Assembly: GCF_040530035.1 (NCBI RefSeq)
Contig: NZ_JBEWCD010000002.1
Coordinates: 2,401,793-2,465,792, forward strand
Direction: 5' to 3'
Origin: Roseibium sp. HPY-6
GTDB lineage: Bacteria > Pseudomonadota > Alphaproteobacteria > Rhizobiales > Stappiaceae
Length of the DNA: 64,000 nucleotides
How positions within the stretch are numbered: position 1 is the stretch's first letter; the number at the start of each line of letters is the position of its first letter. Positions 26,992 through 34,668 of the stretch are shown piece after piece. A program made the translations under genes and the position numbers. The notes beneath the pieces are model-generated. The model was not told the DNA's origin. It saw only the letters and a program-made list of their open reading frames with translations, and did no database searches.

Positions 26992-27216
26992 GCGGCGTTT
27001 CCTGGACTGGCTCTCGTTGCTGGCTTTATAGCTGAACTGCGCCGCTGCGCGAAAGGGGCAATAGCCGTCGGCTTAGCAAGGCGTTTGCACCGCTAACATA
27101 GCGTGTTCATGAGCCTAATTGACGCTACGAATTGTTTGATTTGTAGACAGTGGTTGTAGATCGCGCAAAAGTAGCGTTAGATAAATCCATCAGCATATAA
27201 TTGTGGAGAATTTGTA

Positions 27217-27483
27217 ATGACTTACCAGAATTTTATTCTCACAGTGATTGCAGTTGGACTGATCGTCATCGCTGTTCAAGGGTTAGGCCCGAAGGGTGCA
27301 ACTGCACAGAGCACGATGTGCGGCGAAAGCAGCAATAATCCATGTTGGGTAACCGGTAGTGTTAAGATCGACCAGGGAAAGTACAGCGATCCAATCTTTA
27401 TTGCGACAAAACGCGGAGATGGTGTAGCAGTGTACAATGGTAAAGATGTTGGCTCCCCGTTTTGGGTCAAGATCGAAAACTGA
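27217..27483 (+). CDS. Small secreted hypothetical protein
   Basis: Protein of 88 aa with an N-terminal hydrophobic signal (FILTVIAVGLIVIAVQGLGPKGATAQS), then a short domain with two cysteines (MCGESSNNPCWV), probably bridged. TGGAGA lies nine bases before the ATG. No family recognised. The ending FWVKIEN resembles the end of the secreted protein at 24223-24768 (FLYTIEN), though similarity elsewhere is not obvious. A terminator follows. Confidence 0.65.
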   Translation: MTYQNFILTVIAVGLIVIAVQGLGPKGATAQSTMCGESSNNPCWVTGSVKIDQGKYSDPIFIATKRGDGVAVYNGKDVGSPFWVKIEN

Positions 27484-27508
27484 GTTTGATGAAAGACAGA
27501 GAGCTATT

Positions 27509-27543
27509 GGGTCGTTTTTCGAAGCGGCCCTTTCTTTGTTTTT
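27509..27543 (+). terminator. Rho-independent terminator
   Basis: GGGTCG (27509-27514) pairs with CGGCCC (27525-27530) including one G-T pair, then TTTCTTTGTTTTT. It lies 26 bases after the small secreted protein gene. Confidence 0.65.
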
Positions 27544-27783
27544 AATCTGGAAATTGCCTAGTTGCGTAAGCCTTGTCCCTGTGTAGGCCAAAGATGAATG
27601 ACCCGGAATGCTTCGAAATCACCTTTAATACGGCGATGCATCGTTCTGTCTAGGGAAACACCGGCGAAGCTTGTTTGTCAGAAGCAGGCTTTTTGTGGCG
27701 ATATCCAGCTCACTCACGGATGGTTTATGGCCGTCTGAAAATTGGCGGCTTCAGCTTTTTGAATTATCGGCTATCCTTCGCCT

Positions 27784-28608
27784 ATGTTGAGGCATCATCT
27801 TTGGCTGCGTTTAGCCTTTGTGCTTCTCGCCTTGCTGACGCCCCTGTCGCTTGCAAAAGCTCGGGAAAGGGTCGACGTCGCGCTCGTGCTTGCGGTCGAT
27901 GTGTCCCGATCCATGTCTTATGATGAGCTGAGGATCCAGCGTCGCGGTTATGCCGCAGCAATTTCAAGCGCAGAAGTGGTACGCGCGATTGAACTCGGGG
28001 CGCATGGCAAGATCGCTCTGATGATGTTCGAATGGGCGAATGACAACCACGTCAGGGTGATTGTCGATTGGACGTTGATCGACGAGCAGGCGGACGCAGT
28101 CGACTTTGCCGACAAGGTTCTGAGGGATGAGTCCTTCAGCCAGCGCCGGACGTCGATCTCCGGGGCAATCAAGCATGCCTCGGAAATGCTTGAGGAAGTG
28201 CCCTTTGAAGCGGACAGGTACGTCATTGATATCTCCGGTGACGGACCGAACAACCACGGCGCGCCTGTGACGCTGGCACGCGACGCCGCCGTTGAAAATG
28301 GTATCACGATCAATGGACTGCCCTTGATGACCACCGGCGGCCCCGGGTCACAGTTCAACATTCCGGACCTTGACGTCTATTATCGACGATGCGTCACGGG
28401 CGGGCCGGCAAGCTTTGTCATACCGGTTACCGATTGGGCGCAGTTTCCAGATGCGGTTCGGCGGAAACTGATCCTGGAGATCGGTGGTTTTGCGCCTCTG
28501 GAGCCGTTGGTTCAGCGCGCCCAGTTCACGTTCGAAGAGCCCTATGATTGTCTCGTCGGAGAAAAGATCTGGCGCCGTCTGCGCGAGCAGTTTTACTGGG
28601 ATCCGTGA
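27784..28608 (+). CDS. DUF1194 family secreted VWA-like protein
   Basis: Exported protein of 274 aa with signal peptide MLRHHLWLRLAFVLLALLTPLSLAKA. The mature part begins VDVALVLAVDVSRSMSYDELRIQRRGYAAA, where DVSRS is a MIDAS-like metal motif of the von Willebrand factor A fold, followed by GKIALMMFEWA and RYVIDISGDGPNN. This is the DUF1194 family, common in alphaproteobacteria and without assigned function. It converges on the RACo gene with a 45-base gap. No clear ribosome site precedes the ATG. Confidence 0.85.
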   Translation: MLRHHLWLRLAFVLLALLTPLSLAKARERVDVALVLAVDVSRSMSYDELRIQRRGYAAAISSAEVVRAIELGAHGKIALMMFEWANDNHVRVIVDWTLIDEQADAVDFADKVLRDESFSQRRTSISGAIKHASEMLEEVPFEADRYVIDISGDGPNNHGAPVTLARDAAVENGITINGLPLMTTGGPGSQFNIPDLDVYYRRCVTGGPASFVIPVTDWAQFPDAVRRKLILEIGGFAPLEPLVQRAQFTFEEPYDCLVGEKIWRRLREQFYWDP

Positions 28609-28653
28609 CCGGGAGCCGCATGTTTGAGCTTTTCCCAAGGGTGAAGAGGAGTT

Positions 28654-30687
28654 TCATCCCCTCCGGCGGCGTCGACGACGTTCGCCGCCCGATGCGTCGG
28701 CGACATCTTGGGCTTTGCGCTCCGGCAATTCGATCGCTGCTCTCAGGTTCGGGAACGGGTCGACCTTGTTCGGTAGAGCCATGGCATTGACGAAATGATC
28801 CTGAAATTTCGGCTCCAGAGCTGTCTCGATCTTCTCAACGTCGCGCACGGTCTGTTCGATTTCCCGTCTGTAGGACCTGTTCAGAAGCGCCATGCGTGCG
28901 CCCGTTCCAGCGGCATTGCCAACCCCTGTCACGCCGTCCAGAGGACAATCCGGGATGAGGCCAAGAACCATTGCGTATTGTGGATCGATGTAACTGCCAA
29001 AAGCACCGGCGAGGCGAATACGGTCAAGGGAATAGGTTCCAAGCTTGTCCTGTAGCAGTTTTACACCGGCATAAAGCGCGCCCTTGGCCAGTTGGATGGC
29101 GCGGATGTCCGTCTGCAGGATCGAGATTTCAACGCCTTCTTCGGCGATGACATAGGAAAATGTCCGGCCTTGTGCACGGACACGGTGTGTGCGCTCCGCC
29201 TGGGACCCGTCTATGACCCCGTCTTCGGTGATAAGGCCGGCCAGATACATCTCGGCAACGGCCTCGATAATGCCCGATCCGCAAATACCCGTGACGCCGA
29301 CACTGTCGATCTTTTCCGAAAATCCGTCCTCGTCGGACCATTCGTCAACACCGATCACCTTGAAACGGGGCTCGAGCGTCTCCTTGTCGATCCGGATTCG
29401 TTCGATTGCGCCCGGCGCGGCGCGTTGGCCGGACGAGATCTCGGCACCTTCGAAGGCCGGACCGGTTGGAGAGGAGGCCGCCAACAGCCGGTTCTTGTTG
29501 CCGAGAACGATTTCCGCATTCGTGCCCACGTCAACGAGCAGTGTGATTTCGTCGTGACTATAGGGGCTTTCCGACAAGGTCGCGGCAGCGGCGTCCGCAC
29601 CGACATGGCCGGCGATGCAAGGGAGCATGTAAACGCGTGCGCCTGGATTGAGTTCCAGATCGAGATCGCGCGCATTCAGGACCATCGCGTCGGATGCGGC
29701 CAGTGCAAAGGGTGCCCCGCCGAGTTCAACGGGGTCGATCCCGAGAAAGAGATGATGCATTACCGGATTGCCGACAAAGGTCGCGTCCAGAACGTCCGAT
29801 CTTTCAGCACCGACATCGCCGACAAGTTTTCCAACCAGCGCATTGATCGCCTCGCGCACTGCCTTGGTCAGATCCGGCAGCTTCGAAGGGTTCATTTGCA
29901 CATAGGAGACGCGGGACATCAGATCCTCGCCGAAGCGGATCTGCGGGTTGGACGTGCCTGCCGAGGAGACGGTCCGGCCGTTTTTCAGGTTGCACAAATG
30001 CGCGGCGATTGTTGTCGAGCCAATATCGACGGCAAGCCCATATACGGCCTTCTTCTCGCCGGGCCAAAGGGCCGTTACGACCGGTGGTACCGCTTCATCG
30101 GTATAAACAGCGGCGGTCACCGTCCAGTTGCCCTTGCGCAGGATCGACTGGACACGTGGCAACAGAACTGGGTCCACCGTCAGGCCTCTAATCCCGGCGC
30201 TTTCAGCCAACGCTTCCCGCAGGCGGTCGATGTCGCCGCGCGGCGTCTCCATGTCCGGTTCTGCGAGCGAAACGGTAACGAGGGTAACCGCGCTGTCAGC
30301 ATCGATGTGTTTGGCTTCTGCGCGTTTGCGAACAACCTGCCGGTTGGTCTGCGCATCCGTCGGCACGTCCACCACCAGGTCGCCGAGAATTTTCGCCTGG
30401 CAGGAAAGGCGGCGGTCGGATGCAAGGGTCCGCAAAGTCGCGTAGCGGGTTTCCGCTTCCGTCGCGCCTTCAAGATGACCGGCCGAACTTGTCAGGTTTT
30501 CCTTGGCGAAGGTCCCTTCCGAAACCGAGATCTGACAGCGTCCGCAGATCCCGCGCCCGCCACACACGGATTCCACATAGACACCCAGGGACCGCGCCGC
30601 ATCGAGCAGCGGCGTACCCACGGCAAATGTTCCGCGTCGTCCGCTCGGCTGAAATACGACTTTCGCAAGTTTGGTGTCTTCGCTCAT
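28654..30687 (-). CDS. RACo-type corrinoid reductive activator (ferredoxin-ASKHA protein)
   Basis: Reductive activator of 677 aa that would restore an inactive Co(II) corrinoid protein to Co(I) using ATP. The N-terminal [2Fe-2S] ferredoxin domain has ligands C42, C48, C51 and C96 (ESVCGGRGICGRCQ and RRLSCQ). A linker leads to an ASKHA ATPase fold (GLAVDIGSTTIAAHL, LLVDVGTNAEIVLG, GVTGICGSGIIEAVAEM, RLAGAFGSYIDPQYA). This corresponds to the DUF4445/RACo family of acetogens and methylotrophs. The C-terminus ends in an Arg-rich tail (SGGERRRRRRRG). The gene has its own upstream gap with a terminator from the previous operon, so it is probably transcribed separately. Confidence 0.92.
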   Translation of the reverse strand: MSEDTKLAKVVFQPSGRRGTFAVGTPLLDAARSLGVYVESVCGGRGICGRCQISVSEGTFAKENLTSSAGHLEGATEAETRYATLRTLASDRRLSCQAKILGDLVVDVPTDAQTNRQVVRKRAEAKHIDADSAVTLVTVSLAEPDMETPRGDIDRLREALAESAGIRGLTVDPVLLPRVQSILRKGNWTVTAAVYTDEAVPPVVTALWPGEKKAVYGLAVDIGSTTIAAHLCNLKNGRTVSSAGTSNPQIRFGEDLMSRVSYVQMNPSKLPDLTKAVREAINALVGKLVGDVGAERSDVLDATFVGNPVMHHLFLGIDPVELGGAPFALAASDAMVLNARDLDLELNPGARVYMLPCIAGHVGADAAAATLSESPYSHDEITLLVDVGTNAEIVLGNKNRLLAASSPTGPAFEGAEISSGQRAAPGAIERIRIDKETLEPRFKVIGVDEWSDEDGFSEKIDSVGVTGICGSGIIEAVAEMYLAGLITEDGVIDGSQAERTHRVRAQGRTFSYVIAEEGVEISILQTDIRAIQLAKGALYAGVKLLQDKLGTYSLDRIRLAGAFGSYIDPQYAMVLGLIPDCPLDGVTGVGNAAGTGARMALLNRSYRREIEQTVRDVEKIETALEPKFQDHFVNAMALPNKVDPFPNLRAAIELPERKAQDVADASGGERRRRRRRG

Positions 30688-30776
30688 AGCTGCTGTGTCT
30701 AACTGTTTTGGCTGGCTGGCAACTCACGCTTCTGGTTTTGGTCGCAAGTCTTGAGCCCCGTTCTTTCAATGCAAAA

Positions 30777-30799
30777 CCCCTCCCGGGCAAGGGGAGGGG
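30777..30799 (-). terminator. Terminator of the methyl-transfer operon
   Basis: Perfect 8-bp stem CCCCTCCC / GGGAGGGG with a 7-base loop; on the minus strand it is followed by TTTTGC. It lies about 60 bases after the methyl-H4folate methyltransferase stop codon and separates that operon from the RACo gene. Confidence 0.7.
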
Positions 30800-30859
30800 A
30801 AAGCGGTACGCTATGTAACCTGACGTACTGTGTGAACGTCAGCAAAACCGTCCGGAGGA

Positions 30860-31816
30860 TTAGCCCGCTGACCTCCGCGCTGCGCGGCCGCCTCTGCGAC
30901 GCCCGCCAGCCGCCGCGCCGCTTTCAGCCGGAGCTGCCGTTGCACCGGCTGCCGCTGGCTTGTGGTCCCGGTACGTCATGATCCATTCCTGGCAATTCGG
31001 ATCAGTACCATTGAGCACGTTGGCTGCGCGGACCGCTTCCATTTCTGCCGGACGGCACGGGTTCATGATTGCCGAAGTCATGCCGGCGCCGATGACCATT
31101 GGAATGAAACCAGCATTGATGCCATGGCGATGGGGCAGTCCGAAGGAAACGTTTGAGAGGCCGCAGGTCGTGTTGACTTTCAGCTCATCACGCAACCGCC
31201 GCACGAGCCGGAACACCTGGAGCCCTGCAGTGCCCATGGCGCCGATCGGCATCACCAGTGGATCCACGACAATGTCGTGTGCGGGAATGCCGTGATCGGC
31301 GGCGCGCTCCACGATTTTCTTGGCGACCTCAAACCGGACGTCCGGGTCTTCGGAGATACCGGTCTCGTCATTGGAAATGGCGACAACCGGCACATCATAC
31401 TTCTTGATCAGTGGCAGGATTGCCTCAAGCTTTTCTTCTTCGCCCGTGACGGAGTTAACCAGCGGCCGCCCCTTTGTGGCTTCAAGACCGGCCTTGATCG
31501 CTTCTGTTACGGATGAATCAATTGACAAGGGAATGTCTGTAAGCTCTTGAACAATCTCAAGAGTTTTAACAAGTAGAGGTGGTTCGGTCTCGTTCGGATT
31601 GACAGCCGTCACGCCGGCATTGACGTCCAGCATGGTCGCACCTGCTGCCACCTGAGCGAGCGCATCGGCTTTAACCGTTTCAAAGTTTCCCTCCACCATT
31701 TCGGCTGCAAGCTTTTTGCGTCCGGTCGGGTTGATTCTTTCGCCGATGACACAGAACGGTTGATCGAAGCCGATGACGATTTCTTTGGTGGCGGATGCGA
31801 CGACTGTGCGTGTCAT
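30860..31816 (-). CDS. Methyltetrahydrofolate:corrinoid methyltransferase
   Basis: Pterin-binding TIM barrel of 318 aa that would move methyl groups between a corrinoid protein and tetrahydrofolate. Motifs include CVIGERINPTGRKKLAAEM, MLDVNAGVTAVNPNETEPPLL, LSIDSSV, PLVNSVTGEEEKLE, ISNDETGISEDP and TTCGLSNVSFGLPHR. These match the MetH middle domain and acetogen MeTr (AcsE). After residue about 280 comes an Ala/Gly/Arg tail (AAGGRRRGGRAARRSAG) not found in AcsE. The start codon directly follows the stop of the MetF-like gene, so they are translationally coupled. Confidence 0.9.
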   Translation of the reverse strand: MTRTVVASATKEIVIGFDQPFCVIGERINPTGRKKLAAEMVEGNFETVKADALAQVAAGATMLDVNAGVTAVNPNETEPPLLVKTLEIVQELTDIPLSIDSSVTEAIKAGLEATKGRPLVNSVTGEEEKLEAILPLIKKYDVPVVAISNDETGISEDPDVRFEVAKKIVERAADHGIPAHDIVVDPLVMPIGAMGTAGLQVFRLVRRLRDELKVNTTCGLSNVSFGLPHRHGINAGFIPMVIGAGMTSAIMNPCRPAEMEAVRAANVLNGTDPNCQEWIMTYRDHKPAAAGATAAPAESGAAAGGRRRGGRAARRSAG

Positions 31817-32722
31817 TTAGGCGCTCTCGTTGGCAGTCATGGATGATGAAGGTTGAAAGGACCAGCTCCCGCGTCCGAGCAGCCAGTCAGCTGTCTTCTG
31901 GACGCCGCCGAACGGATAGACATGGATCTGGGCAAGCTGTGTATCCGGCTGGCTTGTCACACGCGTTTCCAGCGGCTCGACCATCGTATTCGGGTCATAT
32001 CCGGCGAGCAGGGAAACCACTGCGCCGCCGCGCTTTTTCAGGAAGTTGAGTGAGTTTTCCACGCCTGCAAATGCTGCATATTTCAAGAGCGTGGTCATTT
32101 TCGCAGGTCCTGCGACACCGATATGGACCGGGAACGTGTTGCCCCACTCTCTCAATTCATCCAGCCAAATGCTCACTCTGTGCGGATCGAACCCGAACTG
32201 TGTGACGATCCGGAATTCTGCGTCGCTCTGAGCGGCCAATTCATGCTTGCGCATCAGGAAAGACTGGATCACGTCGGGTTTGATGTCCGGCGCGCCTTCC
32301 GGATGACCCGCCACGGCGATTTTCCGAATGCCGAGTTTGTCGAAGAGGCCGGTTTCCAAAAGCGCGACTGAGGAGGTCAGCGGTCCGGCCGTTTCGGCCT
32401 CGCCGGCTATCGCGAGAACTTCGGTTGCGCCCGCTTCCTGCGTCAGGCGCGTGATCCGGCGTTCAAACGCCTCAAGGGACGGGTAGCGCCGCGCTGCCAT
32501 ATGCGGAACGGCAATCAGCTTTTGGTCGGTCAAGGTACGCGTGGCATCGACGATCATGTCCTCCGATGCGTTGCCGAGATCGGTGACGTAGACCTGCGTG
32601 CCTGCGGGAATGTTTGCCAGCAGCTCGGTCTTTTCGACAACCTGCTTCGGCGACATTTCGGTGGAGGCGGCCAGGCGCCCATTGGCCAAAAGGCGCTGTT
32701 CAGTCATTTTCCGTACCTCCAC
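31817..32722 (-). CDS. MetF-like methylenetetrahydrofolate reductase
   Basis: Flavin TIM-barrel protein of 301 aa, predicted to interconvert methyl- and methylene-tetrahydrofolate. The pattern fits the MTHFR superfamily: AASTEMSPKQVVEKTELL at the start, VLAIAGEAETAGPLTSS in the middle, SDAEFRIVTQFGFDP for folate binding, and FPVHIGVAGPAKMTTLLKYAAFAGV. It is a divergent member, distinct from the housekeeping MetF of methionine synthesis. It overlaps the small upstream gene by 23 bases and abuts the methyltransferase gene, so it acts in the same path, probably oxidatively on methyl groups coming from the corrinoid. Confidence 0.85.
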   Translation of the reverse strand: MEVRKMTEQRLLANGRLAASTEMSPKQVVEKTELLANIPAGTQVYVTDLGNASEDMIVDATRTLTDQKLIAVPHMAARRYPSLEAFERRITRLTQEAGATEVLAIAGEAETAGPLTSSVALLETGLFDKLGIRKIAVAGHPEGAPDIKPDVIQSFLMRKHELAAQSDAEFRIVTQFGFDPHRVSIWLDELREWGNTFPVHIGVAGPAKMTTLLKYAAFAGVENSLNFLKKRGGAVVSLLAGYDPNTMVEPLETRVTSQPDTQLAQIHVYPFGGVQKTADWLLGRGSWSFQPSSSMTANESA

Positions 32723-33002
32723 TTGCGAGCAGGGTTTTCAACCGGTCTTTCGGGTAAGCCGCAAGCAGGTCGCTCAGGGCTGCCTCCGCTTCTGTTTCAA
32801 GATCGTCCGACACTTCAACCGGGTCGGTGCGGCGCCATTCGGCCATATACGCTTCGCTGTCCTTGGCACCGACACGCATGGCGCAGGCATCGATCGCCTC
32901 CATGAACATTGGCGGCAGCTCCCTACGCGCGGATTTGCGACCCTTTTTCACCAGGATCTGCGCGGGAATATCTTTCCAAAAAACGATGATTTTCTGCGCC
33001 AT
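32700..33002 (-). CDS. Virulence_fact-like small protein of the methyl-transfer module
   Basis: Soluble protein of 100 aa (MAQKIIVFWKDIPAQILVKKGRKSARRELPPMFMEAIDACAMRVG...). The pattern IIVFWKDIPAQI...GRKSARREL matches the small Virulence_fact Pfam family; the name is historical and says nothing about role. Such genes occur beside corrinoid methyltransferase genes in alphaproteobacteria. GGAAGGTGAG precedes the ATG at 33002, so a 24-base longer frame is rejected. Overlap with the MetF-like gene implies coupling. Function in the pathway is unknown. Confidence 0.8.
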   Translation of the reverse strand: MAQKIIVFWKDIPAQILVKKGRKSARRELPPMFMEAIDACAMRVGAKDSEAYMAEWRRTDPVEVSDDLETEAEAALSDLLAAYPKDRLKTLLASGGTEND

Positions 33003-33104
33003 TAGCTCACCTTCCTCCGAGAGCATCTTTGACGGAGTTCGCCGAATTCAGGTCGCCTGATAACGGCATCGGCGCGTGAAAAACCGACCTGTCCAACACC
33101 CGCG

Positions 33105-33773
33105 TCAACGCGCGTCACTGCCTTGCAGAAACGTCGACAGCATGCCGTAGCCGGTTCGCCGCAGTTCAAATGTCAGGTCGAGCCTGTCGGCAGCCTCCCT
33201 TGCCGCTTGTTCGAGACCGGGATCGTCGGTTTGCGCCAGATAGACCAGTCGCTTGTAATGCGCGAAATACATGTCCCGAAGATGTGGATGCCAGTCCAGC
33301 CCAAGCGGTTCGATCACCATTGTCTGGAAATGGCGTGCCAGAAAGTCCGTCAGATAGAATGTGCCGAGTTCTTCCTCGGCGATTTTTTCAAACTCTTCCA
33401 GGCCGGAGAAAAACGCGTAGCAGTGCGCGCCCTCGATCCGTTTGGTCCCGGTTTCCTCCAGCACCCGGTCAAGCAGGCCGCCCGTGCCGCAATCGCCGTA
33501 TCCGATGAGGATCTCAGAATACGCGTCCTGGTTCATGAGGATCGAACGGCGGACCTCATCCGGGATCTTGTCCGGCGTGTTGTGAAGCTGGGCCGGCAGG
33601 CAGGTCAGGTCGATATGGTCAAGGCCATTCAGATCGCGGATTGCGATGATCTCTCGTGCCAGCGCGCCGCAGGCAATAATAAGGACGCGGCCGATCTTGT
33701 CGTTCGCGTCCTCATCGTTTTCGATCGGAAAGAGAGGCTCGCCTACCTGCATCCCGGCAGCCCCATCGAACAC
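33105..33773 (-). CDS. DUF1638 protein of the methyl-transfer module
   Basis: Soluble protein of 222 aa: GRVLIIACGALAREIIAIRDLNGLDHIDLTCLPAQLHNTPDKIPDEVR, then EILIGYGDCGTGGLLDRVL and HCYAFFSGLEEFEKI. This is DUF1638, found with corrinoid proteins and MttB-type methyltransferases in methanogens and bacteria. Conserved Cys/His residues (CGALA, CLPAQLHN, DCGTGG, GAHCYAF) could bind a metal or a cofactor. Its gene begins four bases after the corrinoid protein gene, so the two are almost certainly cotranscribed. Its role has not been established as far as I know. Confidence 0.88.
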   Translation of the reverse strand: MFDGAAGMQVGEPLFPIENDEDANDKIGRVLIIACGALAREIIAIRDLNGLDHIDLTCLPAQLHNTPDKIPDEVRRSILMNQDAYSEILIGYGDCGTGGLLDRVLEETGTKRIEGAHCYAFFSGLEEFEKIAEEELGTFYLTDFLARHFQTMVIEPLGLDWHPHLRDMYFAHYKRLVYLAQTDDPGLEQAAREAADRLDLTFELRRTGYGMLSTFLQGSDAR

Positions 33774-33777
33774 GGTC

Positions 33778-34482
33778 TCAGCCTTTGGAGGCGAGTTGGT
33801 TGTGGCGGCGGGCGATCAGGTCCTTCGCCATTTCCACCGCAACAGCCGCGTCACGGCAGTAACCGTCCGCGCCCACGGCTTCACCGAACTCCTCGTTCAG
33901 CGGTGCACCGCCGACAAGCACGATATAATCGTCCCGGATGCCTTTCGCCTTCATTTCGTCGATAACGACTTTCATGTACGGCATGGTGGTGGTGAGGAGC
34001 GCCGACATGCCTAGAATTTCGGGCTGATGCTCTTCAAGCGCCGCGAGATAGTTCTCGACAGGGTTGTTGATGCCGATGTCGATTACTTCGAACCCGGCAC
34101 CTTCCATCATCATGGACACGAGGTTCTTGCCGATATCGTGAATGTCGCCCTTGACCGTGCCGATAACCATCTTGCCGACCTTCGGTGCGCCGGTTTCCGC
34201 CAGCAGCGGGCGCAGGATGCCCATGCCGGCCTTCATGGCATTTGCCGAAAGCAGGACTTCTGGCACAAACAGAATGCCGTCGCGGAAGTCGATGCCGACG
34301 ATCCGCATGCCTTCCACGAGGGCCTTGGTCAGGATGTCATAGGGGACCCAGCCGCGCTCCAGAAGGATGTTGACGGCCTCTTCGATCTCTTCCTGAAGAC
34401 CGTCATAGAGGTCGTCATGCATCTGCTCGACGAGTTCGTCATCGGAAAGCGACGCGAGATCGATATCTTCTTCATCGGACAT
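33778..34482 (-). CDS. Methyl-accepting corrinoid protein
   Basis: B12-binding methyl carrier of 234 aa. It has an N-terminal four-helix cap (about residues 1-100, strongly acidic at the start: MSDEEDIDLASLSDDELVEQ) and a Rossmann-type cobalamin domain. The cobalt-ligating His lies in GDIHDIG at about residue 115, and SALLTTTMPYM and GGAPLNEEFGE follow. This is the MtbC/MtmC/MetH type of base-off/His-on carrier. It is the first gene of the operon with DUF1638 and would pass methyl groups from an unidentified methyltransferase I to the folate-specific methyltransferase. GGAG precedes ATG 34482. Confidence 0.93.
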   Translation of the reverse strand: MSDEEDIDLASLSDDELVEQMHDDLYDGLQEEIEEAVNILLERGWVPYDILTKALVEGMRIVGIDFRDGILFVPEVLLSANAMKAGMGILRPLLAETGAPKVGKMVIGTVKGDIHDIGKNLVSMMMEGAGFEVIDIGINNPVENYLAALEEHQPEILGMSALLTTTMPYMKVVIDEMKAKGIRDDYIVLVGGAPLNEEFGEAVGADGYCRDAAVAVEMAKDLIARRHNQLASKG

Positions 34483-34621
34483 TGGCAGCTCCAACAGGGC
34501 GCAAGTGACTATAACTTAGTGCAAAATGTTATGCCCGAAGCTTAAAATTCCGATATCTCCAATGCGACACGGCAAGTCGCTTACGCGACAGTGGTGGTAA
34601 ACCGGCGTTCACAAAGAAAAG

Positions 34622-34641
34622 GGCGGGTCGTTTGACCCGCC
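34622..34641 (-). terminator. Terminator of fhs
   Basis: GGCGGGTC (34622-34629) pairs with GACCCGCC (34634-34641); on the minus strand CTTTTCTTT follows. It lies 28 bases after the fhs stop and separates fhs from the corrinoid operon. Confidence 0.75.
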
Positions 34642-34668
34642 TGAGTTAACTGCTCTGGTCCGGACAGA

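Noticed and set aside
29092..30702. 536-residue open frame on the plus strand
   Set aside because: It is antisense to the RACo gene, which has full motif support, and its composition is that of a reverse-frame shadow in GC-rich coding DNA.
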